Positions 43,344 through 54,114 of a DNA stretch of 64,000 nucleotides are shown here, piece by piece. The position numbers were made by a program, and so were the translations under genes. A model generated the notes under the pieces. It did not search any database. It was not told where the DNA came from and worked only from the letters and a program-made list of their open reading frames with translations. Position 1 is the first letter of the stretch; every line of letters begins with the position of its first letter. This DNA comes from Isochrysis galbana (taxonomy: Eukaryota > Haptophyta > Isochrysidales > Isochrysidaceae): positions 7,812,001-7,876,000 of the forward strand of contig CM030932.1 in the NCBI GenBank assembly GCA_018136815.1, written 5' to 3'.

Positions 43344-43705
43344 TCATGGGGGGGAGGGGGAGTCTCCTGAGTTTGCATTCGCTGTGGATAATCGCTTGGT
43401 CACGGTCCTGATGACAAAGACGACCACCGCCACGAGCGCGGCGACGACCCCAAGCGTGACCAACAAGGCGGTCAGCATTACTTTGTCGAAGATGAAGCGG
43501 AGGGCCAGCTGTGTTGGTGTTTCCACCGAGTCCGCACTGCACTCGACGTGGAGCGAGCGCACCGGGTGCGTCCACCCGATCGCCTTCAGGTCGACTTCTT
43601 CACGGCGCTTGTCTTGTGCTTGCGGGTCGTCTACCGACGGGCCGTGTATGGTCGAGCTCACGCCTTTGGAGTGGGGCTCGGAAAAGATAGTCATTTTGCA
43701 CTAGG
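43344..43705 (-). CDS. Crystallin-like membrane protein B, copy 2 (5' truncated)
   Basis: The frame contains MTIFSEPHSKG, with the F-x6-G pattern of a beta/gamma-crystallin Greek key, then a polar linker, WTHPVRSLHVEC, and a C-terminal TM helix (LTALLVTLGVVAALVAVVVFVI) with a short polar tail. The upstream domain (GFGTGKYEV in copy 3) is missing: sequence identity ends at about 43705. The Met at 43694 is internal in the full protein. B and C may be expressed together. Confidence 0.55.
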
Positions 43706-43930
43706 GCCTGGTCAGAGTTTCGCGCCGGACCCCCCCAAGTTTCGCGCAAAAGTTTTGCAAAGTTTCGCACCAATCCACCCAAGTTTCGCAATAAGTTTCG
43801 CAAGTTTCGCGTATTTTTCGAGGAGTTGTACGTACGTGCATGCAATTTTAAATTTAAATGTAGTTGGTTGCTCCCAAACTTGCAGCCCACTTCTCGAGAG
43901 GGCCCAAACTTGTGACGCGCTCGAGAAGCG
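43706..43930. repeat. AAGTTTCGC repeats, then a string shared with 31072-31125
   Basis: About six copies of AAGTTTCGC or close forms at 43708-43820. Then AAACTTGCAGCCCAC and TCTCGAGAGGGCCCAAACTT, as at 31072-31110. Confidence 0.7.
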
Positions 43931-44448
43931 GCCCAAACTTCTAGAAAAAGTTCTAGAAGTATTGACCTGGGCCTACTTACTACTCCCTTGATCTCCATGC
44001 CTGGGTGATCAGGTGATCAGTCCAGAGCTAGAGCATATTCATATTCCGAGTAGAAAGAAGCCTGTAGAAGCTGCTTGGCCACGTGGATATAATGGTAGAC
44101 CACCATTGAATGAAGTGTAGTGATTGATAGAAGCTTGGAGACGTCGTAGAAAAAAAATCTTCTTAAAAATTCCCGCTACGTATGCGGCGTGAGGCAGCTT
44201 GCTAGTGTACCTCCCTACTACCCTACCTTAACCCCTAGCAACCCCCTTCCCCTTCCCCAGTGCCCTCTTTAGCGGAGAAGCTGGTTCCAGGGGGGCCGCG
44301 CGCGCTGCTTCGGCCGGGAGTTGGAGAGAAGGGGGTGGGAGATTGTGACTCGTCTCTTGATCCAGTTTCGACTCGGATTATCCTCGTTGATATAACGCGA
44401 GATCTTTATTGGGTCTCGGTGCGATTCTTATTAAGAGATTTGGCTACC

Positions 44449-44637
44449 CTAGGTGATGTTTCTTATGTCCAGGCCTCTCGCCGCCTGCAAGAGGTCCTCT
44501 GTTGCTCCTAGATTGAAATCCTTGTCGATAGTGTACAGGGGGCTTATCATTTTCCGGATATGTTTGTTGCTCGGGGCGTGTAGCCCCATGTTCTCGCGCT
44601 GTTTTTTCAACCTTTGAAAGAAACCGACCTTCGCCAT
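44449..44637 (-). other. Short ORF downstream of the LINE ORF1-like gene
   Basis: A 62-residue frame (MAKVGFFQRLKKQRENMG.., ..LGATEDLLQAARGLDIRNIT) of balanced composition. Probably a retroelement fragment, but it is not assigned. Bases 44165-44270 are a copy of the 22365 repeat. Confidence 0.25.
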
Positions 44638-44669
44638 TACTAATGAGTGGTATCTCGTAAGGATTGCTC

Positions 44670-45343
44670 TCAGTATTGTTCTAACGGACCTACCGTCCGC
44701 GTTGCCATATTGAATGTTGTAAAAGTCCGTAAGGCCTCATCTTGATCATGAGGGGGAGAGGCAAATTGCGTTGCAATGGGAGGATTCGGTTTTGGGTCCG
44801 ACTGCGGGTCCGCCCGCTTGCGCGAGGGTAGCGTGGGTTGTTGGGTGGGTTGAGGTGGGGCTTGCTGCTTCTGTGTTGGCTGCTGTGCCATGGGTCCAGC
44901 CGCTTCGGCGTACGATTTCTGTTGAGTGTTCTTTGAGATGTTGGAGGCCGAAAAGGCCCCCAAGATTGATTGTTGTGTGAAGTGCCCGCCCACGAGGGGT
45001 GCACTGATGGTAGGAGTTGCCACCATGGGGGTGACAGCAGTGCTGTCACCCACTATGGGGAGTCCTTGTTGGGGTGGCAGGGCGGCAGTGGCAGGAGGCA
45101 GGGTCAGAGACTGGCCCTGCTGGTCTGCAGGGAACAGGACTCTGCCTGTTCCCTGCCTCTGGTGGTGTTGGGGAGGCGAGGGCGGGAGGATCATGTCGAC
45201 GTCGCTGTCTGTGAGGGGGGCAGCCTGCGAGCGCTTCGGCTCCGGCGGCTTGGGGCGGCCCCGGTGGGGCGTCGTGGCGGCGGGGGGCTGGGAGGTGGGA
45301 GCGGTCGGCGCGCGCTCCATCGCTGAAACTATAACGATAGTTT
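44670..45343 (-). mobile_element. LINE-type ORF1-like protein with 5' hairpin
   Basis: In the minus sense: hairpin AAACTATAACGATAGTTT (45343-45326), then ATGGAGCGCGCG at 45320, then a 216-residue Pro/Gln/Thr-rich ORF with a gag-like SYAEAA motif. It ends near RTFTTFNMATRTV, which resembles the first strand of an APE-type endonuclease (the N of FN is catalytic in that family). The sequence breaks off there at 44670. Best read as the 5' end of a non-LTR retrotransposon. Bases 45500-46062 hold no supported gene. Confidence 0.5.
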
Positions 45344-46062
45344 TTCCTTGGAGACGTCGTAGACGTATAGATAGACATAAGAACGAAGATTGATGATTTA
45401 CCATCGCGGTTATAACGGCAGAGCGGAAAATAGCGAAATAGCCTGCAGAGGCTCGCGAATGCGACACAACCCCTCCACACCAGCCACATTCGCGGTTGGA
45501 GAACGGTCAAAATGCGGCCCCCCATATATATTAGCTAGCCGGCATCTTCAATCATCAAAGTGTTTTTCAAAGCCGTGTTTGACTGCCCTAACAACCAATC
45601 GAAAAAGAAAAAGAAGCCTATCATCTATCATGACATACACACAGCTCCAAGAGATATTGTGGTGCAATCGCAGTCGACGGGTGCTGTGATCTTGTATGAT
45701 CTTGTGATCGTGTCGTGCACTAGAAGTTGCGATGTAGTCTTTGTGTGCTATGTGCTACGGGCAATCGCACGAAGTGGTATTCGTCGCAGTCTGAGTAGTA
45801 GCGAAGCAGTGGATCGATAAACTAGCGGTGGTGGTATGTTGGCGTGGCCTCAGTCCAACAGCAACAGCGACGACAGCAGCGGCAGAGATAGTGTAGCTGC
45901 TAGTGGCAATCGTGTTGTGTTCTCGCTACGGAGCGTCCCAAATATGTCCAATTTCGAGAAGGAGGAAGGAAGATGCAGACACTGAGCTATTCCTATCAAA
46001 AGTCTAGGTAGAGAGAGCACGTGCGCGAGGACATCTGTGCATTACGTTGAGCTCGAAGGGCT

Positions 46063-47612
46063 CTATGACATGTGGGCCGCTCGCGCTGCTGCAGCCAATG
46101 CCGCAGCTTTAGCCTCAGCGATAAATTTGCGCAAGGCGCCATTCAAGAATTTGCCGTGGGGATCAAACTTCATGCGGGTTGCCTCGAATGCAAGAAATGG
46201 CGCTCCTGAGTCTGAACCTCCATACATCTGCAAGGATATTGACACAGAAATGGAATTGTCAATCAGTGTCAGCCATGTTGAGTGGATCGTGGATGGGGTC
46301 AGGATGTCATTGAAGGCAAGGCTGAACCAATTTGCTACCCACACGTCGAGGATCGTGAGCTTATCTTACCATTGCAGCATGTGTGACATCTTGAGGGCGA
46401 ATTGTCTTGCCAAGATGGGGCCGGCCCTCGTATTTTTTGAGCACGACAAGAATTTCCTCTATGAAATCTTGGACGCCACGTTGGTACGTTGAAAATGTGA
46501 ACTCGAAGGTAGCCTTGTCGCCACCTGCATGTTAAGAGTGATGGGTTATTGAGTTCGATTCGTTAGCTACCGCAATGGAGCGTAATGTACTACCTGCGGA
46601 TGGAGCTAGAACGTAGCTGGGATCGACTGCAGCGATGAATCGGGTGTTGTACTGGTAAGAAATGTATCTCCCAGCTTTGCGGTTCCGGTCGACTACGACC
46701 TATTGGCACGGAGCAGAATAAGTATTACTTCAACATTTCCCCCTTAGGACATGGGTGGTCTAGTAGAAGAGCAGGCCATCCGTAAAGGTAAATCCGCCGA
46801 TCTCAGAGGTCAGACGGCACCGGAGAGTCTCACCCAAAGAGAGCACCAGCTCCAGAGCACACTCACCGTGAGTTCATCAAAACAAGAAGGGGCGTTGATC
46901 ACATCGACGGAGTACTCAATGAGATATGCACGTGCTGTTGGTATTTCGCTCGCCACGTTTGTGCCCTTGAGGACGTTTTCTCCTGGGCGAGCGAGGAACT
47001 GCCCGGTGATGTACGCCAGCCATGGGAAACATGCGATGCCATAGTCAATTGTGTAGATCAGGCAAGGAGTTCCGACGATTCGGTCGCGGTGCCCACAACA
47101 TGGTGACGAGGGCGGGTCGTCCGTTTCCGTCTCATCGTATCGGACTATCTTCTTTCGGTACACTGCATAGCGGAAACCAGATGTGGTCAGCTCATTAATG
47201 TTGGTGATTTCGGCTCCAGTATACGTTGACATTGTAGTCCCAGTATTACGGCGGTTGCGCTTTACCTCGAAGCACTGCAGCCGGATTCTGATGATAGCAC
47301 CAAGTAGACCGAGGGACACCGCGGCCGCAGGAAAGCTGGGATCGCCGTGGGAGATGTGTATGACCTCGCCATGCGCATTGCGAATCCAGATGTCAAGGAC
47401 GTACGCGCTGCACGGCTGCGTCTTTAGGCCTCCACTATGCGATCCAGTGGCGACCGCGCCACCAATGGAGATGCTAACGGCTGAGGGAACTCCCTTCAGG
47501 ATGAAACCTGCCGGAGCGATTGCCTGCTCGATTTCGCCAAGGGTGTAGCCTGCGCTGACGAGAAGCGTCTTCGAGCGCACATCGAGCTCGAGCACGTCGC
47601 GAAACTCAGAAG
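46063..47612 (-). CDS. FAD-linked oxidase, aldonolactone-oxidase type (5' end not found)
   Basis: Oxidises sugar lactones or related alcohols with FAD; relatives make ascorbate. Exons (minus) about 47612-46867, 46699-46594, 46524-46370 and 46227-46063 join in frame. The FAD_binding_4 core is visible: VSAGYTLGEIEQAIAPAGF, then SISIGGAVATGSHSGG, and GLLGAIIRIRLQCFEV. The C-terminal part has the RYISYQYNTRF and HLGKTIRP strings and ends FDPHGKFLNGALRKFI. The first part of the FAD domain, upstream of FRDVLELDVRSK, is not found between 47612 and 48170, so the gene may start further away or be truncated by repeats. Confidence 0.8.
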
Positions 47613-48177
47613 CTGCACTTTCATCATGTGAGCAACACAGGTGAGAACGCGGAAAGCAACACGGCTCTGGCTGGCGCATGGCCCGTGGGATCGACTCCAC
47701 CGTGTCGACGTTTAGCTTGTCTGTGCTGAAGACGTTGTCATATAATTGACTGTGCTGAGTCGCGTCGACCCGCTCGCTCGGTACGCATGCAGGCACGGGC
47801 GCCGTCATTGTTGGCTGCACTACGATCACGCGCGCTGGATCCCGTGACGCCGCGACGACCGACCGACACGTTCAGATCCCCGCGGCAGATGATGTTCGTT
47901 AGTTTGCTTTCATCGGGATCCGAAAAGGGGTCTACTCTATGAGGTTTCTGGGTTGGGGGATCGCGGGATCACCAATTTACAACTTACACGTGACGCGTGT
48001 CTGGGATTGATGACGTTTCTACATCTACTCTGACCTTTCAGGGGTTGTTGCAAGCCCTGGCCGCCAAAGCTCGCGTGGAAGGTCGATAAACCAATAAACG
48101 AACACCAACACCAACACAAATCAACCAAAAATGGCAAAATGGCTTGTCCGGACCCTGCGACCCCGCACTGGCCTTTA

Positions 48178-48300
48178 AGGTCTAAGGTAGCGCACCTGCA
48201 CCCGGTTCGGACCCCTGAAATTAGAAACTAAAGACAAAGGAATGGAGGGGAAGGGGGGAAGGGAATGAAGGGGAGCAAAGGGACTCAATCAAGGGCGATG
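48178..48300. repeat. Dispersed repeat, third copy of the 3259 family
   Basis: Carries AAGGTAGCGCACC, CCCCTGAAA and CAAGGGCGATGT in the family order. It borders the minisatellite. Confidence 0.55.
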
Positions 48301-48312
48301 TTGTTTGTTAGG

Positions 48313-48472
48313 GCCACCCCGGCGTAGCCCCACCCCGGCGCAGCCCCACCCCGGCGCAGCCCCACCCCGGCGTAGCCCCACCCCGGCGCAGCCCCACCCC
48401 GGCGCAGCCCCACCCCGGCGCAGCCCCACCCCGGCGCAGCCCCACCCCGGCGCAGCCCCACCCCGGCGCGCG
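48313..48472 (+). repeat. 16-base minisatellite, about 10 units
   Basis: Unit CCCCACCCCGGCGCAG with CGTAG variants, exact 16-base spacing from 48314 to 48458. All six frames are open, so the ORFs here are not genes. Confidence 0.97.
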
Positions 48473-48639
48473 AGAACAGGAATGATACGAGCCATGCCAC
48501 CGGATGGACGAAGCCACAGTCTCCCACCCCCTTCTTTGCTCCAACTCCTGACCGAAGCAGCGCGCGCGGTCGCCCCGGAACCAGTATCTCCGTTAAAGAG
48601 AGAACTGGGGAAGGGGAGAGGGGTTGACGGTGGTTAAGG

Positions 48640-49330
48640 TTGGGTAGTAGGGAGGGTCACTAGCATGCTGCCTCCAGCCGCACACGTAGCGGAGATTTTT
48701 AAGAAGATTTTTTTTAGTTCAAGGGCGGGCTTTCTCGTCTAGCTCTTATTAGTTTTATTTTTGATCTACCGGTCCTACGGGTTTCAGTTTTGAAACGGAG
48801 GTAGTACTACATATTTGATATTTGGGCACGATTTTGTACATATTTTTACCAAGGCCTAGCTGGATGGAGGCCTGCCGCAGGTGCGCCATCGCGCGTGCCG
48901 CACGAGAGGGGAGAGAGCGAGCGGAGAAGGGAGCTCCGCCCACCGAAAAATAGGAAAGTCCCGCACCTGCACCTGTTTGCAAGAAACGTCGGGACTGAGG
49001 ACTGAGGCCGCCGCCCGCCGCCCGCCGCCCGCCGCCAGCCCGGTAGGCACAGGCAGGAGGAAGGAGGAAGGGGAGAACGGATCACCGGGGGGGGGGGGGG
49101 GGGGGGGGCACCGGACCATATCTAAGCCCTTCACCCCTATCCCCCTAGTAGTTCACGAGGGGAGTCGCCTGATGGCGGGGGGAGAAGGGCAGCGGGAGTA
49201 GTGGGGGTGTAGAAAGTTTGTTGCGTACGTGAAAAAAGTATTGGGTCCGTGGCCGCGTGTGCGGTGAGAATATTAAATAATTTTAACCCTAATGCTGAGG
49301 GGCCGTAGCCCTTGACGGCAACGGAGGCCC
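48640..49330. repeat. Repeat cluster, including the uninterrupted 37.6/38.8 kb repeat
   Basis: 48640-48720 is the 22365 repeat in minus orientation. 48785-48812 is a Stowaway-like end (-). 48860-49280 is the continuous form of the repeat split at 37898/38777. A G-run lies at 49087-49108, and 49282-49327 matches bases 4-50. Confidence 0.75.
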
Positions 49331-49500
49331 TGCCTCGCGATGGGGGTATGCGCGGTTGGTGCATGGCTCGTCCGATGTATGTGTATGTGGTATGTGGCTA
49401 AGTGCTAAGTGTGCAAGCGAACAAGACGTTCTACAATTCTACAGATAAAGCGCCCAAAGAGAGTACCCTGCGCGCTCGGCGTCACCGCCCTCGCCTCGCA

Positions 49501-50901
49501 ATGTCGCTTCCTCCGATCGCCGAGCGCTCGGAGCGCAGCTCTATCGACTCCTCGGCCGAGCGGAGCGGCTCGGTGGAAGGCAGACTAAGCCTGCTCACCA
49601 AAGCGCAGTCAGAAGATTGGGAGCACGACAGCCGGGCATACATCTTTGAGGAGCGGCTTGAGACGGGCACGATGCACAAGGACATCGGCAATGAGCATTT
49701 CAAGCGGGGCGAATGGGAGGTGGCGCTCCGCCGGTACGAGCGCGCCCTATATCACTGCACATTCGATCCAATGCAGATGTACGACCTGATGGAGAAGCAT
49801 AAGTCTGCCGCCTATGCAGTGCAGGTGCGAGGCCACCTGCGCACGGTTCGAAATGGAGCCTTTATCTAGATGGGTTGTAGCGACACACTCTTCCCAGCAG
49901 ACACTTCCCCATGCGGTGCGATGATGCGCATCTGATTCCCCATCGGCAATTTGTAGACCCCAGTCAAGCTCAACTATGTGGCGTGCGTGCTGAAGTGCCG
50001 CGAGGCGGGCATTCATCTGGCTCCAATCATGGTTGAGGGCGAGGAGGAACCACGTGAACCGCTCGACCGCTGCGAGGAGCTGCTACAAGAGGTGCTGAAG
50101 GCGGAGCCCGACAACGCAAAGGCGCATTTTCGCCGGGCACAGCTGCTCCGGGAAAGGGCCGATGTCAAAGCAGCCAGGGATGAGTTGGTACGCAAGCCAA
50201 CGAGCCCTGCAACGCCACCGAGCACTGTGTGCACATCTATCTATCAACAACGCGATTACAGCAAGCACCCTAGTAGCAATGGCGCGCCTTTGAACGAGTA
50301 TTGGGCCACCAGCAGCATCTTTTGTCATCTTGACGGTCGCCCTCGCCCGGACCCTCTCCATCTGATGCCTTGAAATGCGGTCGTGTCATCTAAGTGCCCC
50401 CGTGTTTGTTCCGGACCATGCCCAGTATCCACACTGTGTGTCTACATCGAATCCTTGTTGTTTTCTGAGACATCCACGTTCTGATGTGCTTTGTCATCAT
50501 TCTGTTAACTGCAGGCGACAGCTGAAAAGCTAGCCGGCTCGACCGCTAGTTTGCTTTCAGAGCGCACCAAACTGAACGCCATGGCCAAGGAAGAACGCGA
50601 GCGCGAGCGACAATTGTTTTCCGGGAAAATCCAAGCCACCTCTAAGGCAGCGGAGGAGGCTGCTGTTGCGGCGCGGAGAGCGGCTAACCACCGCCGTGTG
50701 GCCTTGCTACTTTCGCCTTTCACTGCTCCCATGAAGTTGCTATGGCAAATTTCCGCGCTGACCGTCGCAGGTTTTCTCAAAGTGATGGCCAAACTACAAG
50801 CTTGGCTCAAGCAGTGTCTGGCCAACTCCAGAACGTCGAAGCCACATCGCTCGAACGAGCGATCGACAAGAGAGCCCATGGATCAACATGCGTCTCAATG
50901 A
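49501..50901 (+). CDS. TPR co-chaperone-like protein
   Basis: Exons 49501-49824, 49957-50187 and 50515-50901 join at phase 0 to 313 residues. TPR helices: MHKDIGNEHFKRGEWEVALRRY (about residues 60-85), VKLNYVACVLKCREAG (about 110-130) and EPDNAKAHFRRAQLLRERADVKAA (about 155-180). The order matches three-TPR domains of FKBP/AIP-type co-chaperones that bind Hsp90 or Hsp70 tails. Then come a charged helix (AKEERERERQLFSGK), a hydrophobic stretch (LLWQISALTVAGFL) that may be a tail anchor, and a basic end. A LINE fragment begins about 250 bases after the stop. The last exon could continue differently. Confidence 0.7.
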
Positions 50902-51147
50902 TGAGATGTCGAGGTCACTTTGGCTATGCGATGCGCACTCCCTTGGTTGGTGCATTTGTTTTCTCAGGGGGAGTCGTTAGCCGCTAAGTACGGAACAGAT
51001 GTTGCGCTTGCTTGCATTCGATGTGGTGGAGTACAATCGTGCATAGGGAGCATGACTGGGTGTGGCGGGCTGGGGTGGCTATGTGTGGTACAGGTGGTGG
51101 AAACCGAGGGGCAACTTCTTGATAGTGTTGAATACCAACTAACATAG

Positions 51148-52190
51148 TCAATTGCACCTAACAGACCTCTACAACCAAACCTTCGACACAGGCCTAATCC
51201 CGTACACTATGAGGGAGGGAGATATCATCCTGCTTTATAAAAAAGGAGACGCACGCGACCCTAGAAACTATAGGCCCATAACACTACTACAGAGCGACTA
51301 CAAGATACTAGCCAAAATACTAACCAATAGGCTGAGCAAAGTAATTGGTAATATTATATCCGACAATCAACTAGGCTTCGTGCCTAGAAGACTGATTAGC
51401 GAAGCCACCCACCTTCTGCAACTGACAAGTGCATACCTCGACGAAACAGGAGAGCCGGGCCTCCTCCTAGCACTCGACTGGGAAAAAGCTTTTGACAGAG
51501 TCAGCTGGGAGTTCTACCACCTGACCCTCCGCCTCCTCAATTTCGGGCCCGACTTCCAGCACCTAGCAAAAGCACTTACAAGCGAGGCGGCAAGACCCGT
51601 CCGCACGATTAAAATCAACGGGGGCCGAAGCTACCCCTTCACGATAGGGAGTGGGATGCCCCAAGGATGCCCCCTCTCGCCGCTCACCTTCCTCCTTACG
51701 ACGGAGGCTCTCACCCGCGCCATAAACAGTGACCCCGACATACAAGGGGTTAACCTCAACGGATACGACCTGAAGATTAGCCAGTTCGCCGACGACACGG
51801 CGCTCATCACGAGCGACTACACAAGCCTGAAGCGGGCCCTAATGTGGGTGCGGACGCACGAACGGGCCACGGGGGGCAAAACAAACGAAGCCAAATTTCA
51901 AGGAATCCGAATGGGCTCGCAAAGGCTACGCAAGCCGCCGTGGGACATGCGTAAATACAACTGGATAGAGAACGATCAATACCTCACCATACTAGGCGTC
52001 CCGCTAGGAGCCCCGGAAGCCCTCAAGCCCTTCTGGAAGAAACTCGCAGACAAAGTGGACAACAAAGCAGCCAGACTGGCGCCGATAACGCGACACATGA
52101 CCATATTCGGTAGGACCAACATAGCGAACTTTATAATATACGGCACACCACGCTACTGGATGCAAACGTTGGCGCTGGGTTTATTTTACT
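51148..52190 (+). mobile_element. Non-LTR (LINE) reverse transcriptase fragment
   Basis: An open frame reads the LINE RT motifs in order: RNYRPITLL, LALDWEKAFDRVSW (catalytic Asp), GMPQGCPLSPLTF, and FADDTALIT (catalytic Asp pair). A thumb-like segment follows (LTILGVPLGAPE). No endonuclease precedes it and the frame is lost after RYWMQTLALG near 52180. It is 5'- and 3'-truncated but free of stops, so the insertion may be recent. It could come from the same family as 45343-44670. Confidence 0.93.
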
Positions 52191-52239
52191 GCGTTTTTGT
52201 CCTGCATATGGGGGTGGGAAAAAATTGGCTGATTTATGC

Positions 52240-52470
52240 CCCATATAAAAAAACTTTTAATATTCTCGCCTCGCCCGTGGCAATGGAAGACACTCACGAA
52301 GCCACGCTCTTTTCTCCTCCCTCTCCCTCACTCCCTGCCTTGCGGCAACTCCCCTCGTGCTCTACTTAGGGGCCCGGGTCGTTTGGGGGGTCCGAGCTAA
52401 GCGGGGTGCACCAGTCCCCAACGGTATGTTCTCGCCTCCCTCTTGTTCCGTTGAGTGACCTGTCTATACT
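52240..52470 (+). repeat. Dispersed ~250-base repeat (4830 family), plus copy
   Basis: Carries CTTTTAATATTCTCGCCTCG, CTTGCGGCAACTCCCCTCGT and GCTCTACTTAGGGGCCCGGG, as at 54150. It adjoins the end of the LINE fragment. Confidence 0.75.
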
Positions 52471-52780
52471 GATTTATGCCCCATATGCTAGTGGAATCAT
52501 ACTGTGGAAATGAGCTCCTACTGTGCATATGAGCCCACGTTGTCTATTCATCTGTGCACTAGGCGTGCAAAATGGCGTTCACAAGTATGTCTGCGGTTTG
52601 GCAGCCAAGTGCGCAGCATACAGATGCCAGGCGATGGATGAACATGAGCGATGTGAAATATAGGTCGTTTGCCTTCATTTGGTACCCCTCGTTTCCAAAT
52701 ACGCGATGTGTCGGTACAAAAAAAATCTTATTGTATTTGAACAAAAACACCCACCTCACAGTGCTCAACCATGTCTATAA

Positions 52781-53614
52781 ATGGAATGGCGAATGGCGGC
52801 TGATGATGTAGTACTCAAGCGATTGAAATGGATAACAAGAAAGATGGACTATAACTTTAAAAAATTCATCTTACCTCTCTTTCCGCCATATGGCACTTCT
52901 AAATCTGCCATGCAGGTTATTGCGGAAGCATTGGACAGCATCAGTCCGCCACCGCCGGTTGGGGTCAACCCGGGGGGGAGCAACAACTCCCTGAGGAGGC
53001 TGCTTGAGTTGAACCCACATTTGTTGACGTACACTGTCGAATGTAAGGCCTTATTCAGTTCATTCGATTTCAAGCACAATACGAACATTGAAGACACCTT
53101 ACATGCCATTTGCGAGGCTGATAAATCATTCACACTGGTTTATATGATACACACTCTCTTGAGCAAGTCCACTGCGAAAACAATCATCGATATGAGTCGT
53201 GATGATCTGCTTCGTAAAATCAAAGCTGCTCACGTCGATTCGGAATTAACTCCCCACCTCCAAGAATTGCTAGAAGGTGTCGATTCGGGTTCAGCTTCCC
53301 AAGTAAAGATTGAAAACAAAAGGCCGCTTATCGATTCGGGTTCAGCTCCCGTAAAGATTGAACCCACAAGGCCCAGCAACATCAAATACAAAAAAGCTCG
53401 GTCCTATGGCACCGGGCCGAGCTCACCTGCCGAGCGAGTCCACCGCGGCAAGGGGGGGCACTGCACTCGACGTCGAGCGAGCGCACCGGGTGCGTCCACC
53501 CGACCGCCTTCAGGTCGACGTCTTCACGGCGCTTGTCTTGTGCTTGCGGGTCGTCGGCCGACGGGCCGTGGATGGTCGAGCTCACGCCTTTGGAGTGGGG
53601 CTCGGAAAAGATAG
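52781..53614 (+). CDS. Element A protein, copy 3
   Basis: A 7-base duplication in the leader codons breaks the MSINGMAADD start, so the frame opens at MEWRMAADD instead. From there it agrees with copy 4 and copy 1. Visible parts: a basic helix (VVLKRLKWITRKMDYNFKK), LPLFPPYGTSKSAMQVIAEAL, a Pro/Gly linker, FSSFDFKHNTNIEDTLHAI, and a tail with two VKIE motifs that match the SUMO-acceptor pattern. The native end is probably near residue 225; beyond it the frame runs antisense through gene B to 53614. No domain is recognised. Confidence 0.6.
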   Translation: MEWRMAADDVVLKRLKWITRKMDYNFKKFILPLFPPYGTSKSAMQVIAEALDSISPPPPVGVNPGGSNNSLRRLLELNPHLLTYTVECKALFSSFDFKHNTNIEDTLHAICEADKSFTLVYMIHTLLSKSTAKTIIDMSRDDLLRKIKAAHVDSELTPHLQELLEGVDSGSASQVKIENKRPLIDSGSAPVKIEPTRPSNIKYKKARSYGTGPSSPAERVHRGKGGHCTRRRASAPGASTRPPSGRRLHGACLVLAGRRPTGRGWSSSRLWSGARKR

Positions 53615-53717
53615 TCATTTTGCACCCCATCCTCGCAGATGCCTGCTTGGGGTCCTGGAGGTTCACCTCGTACTTTCCCGTTCCAAAGCCATTCCTATCG
53701 ACGCGGGTCGCGCACAA
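53460..53717 (-). pseudogene. Crystallin-like protein B, copy 3 (fragment)
   Basis: Encodes DRNGFGTGKYEVNLQDPKQ, CKMTIFSEPHSKG and WTHPVRSLDVEC in one frame, without the frame breaks of copy 1. It is cut just after VECSA, where gene A sequence begins, so the TM helix is missing. The start is also absent. It shows what copy 2 lost at its N-terminal side. Confidence 0.6.
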
Positions 53718-53871
53718 GGGGACGGGCTACGCGGTGCTCGGCGTGGGCGTCTACCAGGCCCTCTCGGGGCGCGCCCTCATGCCGAGCCAAGGCGACGCTG
53801 TTCTCGTCGCGTACGTGGTGCTCCTGGGCCTCTCCTTCGGGGTGCTCGCGGGGGGGCTCATGGTAGGGTGA
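53718..53871 (+). CDS. Short TM ORF at the right end of element A
   Basis: Frame ..GTGYAVLGVGVYQALSGRAL, then a TM helix (AVLVAYVVLLGLSFGVLAGG) and a stop at 53871, 63 bases before the element end. The same frame is present and intact in copy 4 (56202-56049, minus). No start codon is certain, since the upstream part is joined to a different sequence in each copy. Confidence 0.4.
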
Positions 53872-53944
53872 GAGTCCCCACGGAGAGGGGAAGAAACCCT
53901 GAGTGAAAGGAGACCAAATGAAGGCAAGCCGCCTATTGGTGTAT

Positions 53945-54010
53945 AAATAACTATGGACATGTGATGGCTCCATTCGATTGATGTCCCATAATTGACGGAA
54001 CGACGCCTTC
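53945..54010 (-). repeat. MITE-like end of the CGTTCCGTC family
   Basis: In the minus sense it reads GTCGTTCCGTCAATTATGGG and continues like 22522-22560, then ACATGTCCATAGTT. It lies 10 bases from the right end of element A copy 3. Confidence 0.6.
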
Positions 54011-54114
54011 TAATTGACCACCCAGACGCGCGACCGATCATTATAAGTCACAATACGATAACAAAGTAGCACACAGCAACGACGAAACCCTGCAATAATT
54101 TTATGATATAAACA

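Larger units (their letters stand above)
41783..43705. mobile_element. Element A, copy 2, with cystine-knot and crystallin-like cargo
   Basis: The left TIR-like end (AGGTCG followed by TTGCCTTTATTTGGT) is followed by the same leader and gene A. Cargo genes C and B lie on the opposite strand. No right TIR is found. At 43705 the B gene breaks off exactly where an unrelated AAGTTTCGC repeat begins, so the right side is truncated. The left start is taken from the AGGTCG string at about 41769-41783. Confidence 0.55.
52662..53934 (+). mobile_element. Element A, copy 3 (both ends present, 1273 bases)
   Basis: Left end AGGTCG then TTGCCTTCATTTGGT (52662-52684); right end the imperfect complement, ACCAAATGAAGGCAA then GCCGCCT (to 53934). 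These form TIRs of about 22 bases. Flanks are AT on both sides, a possible 2-base duplication. Inside: leader, gene A (+), a fragment of gene B (-), and a short TM ORF (+) that runs to the right end. No transposase is recognised. Confidence 0.75.

Noticed and set aside
48313-48472. CRISPR-like array
   Set aside because: The repeats are directly adjacent with no spacers; it is a minisatellite.
48285-48637. Gly/Ala repeat ORFs
   Set aside because: They arise from the 16-base minisatellite, which is open in all frames.
50742-50987. Alternative last exon of the TPR gene
   Set aside because: The frame shows no TPR pattern and no good donor; the simple read-through to 50901 was preferred.
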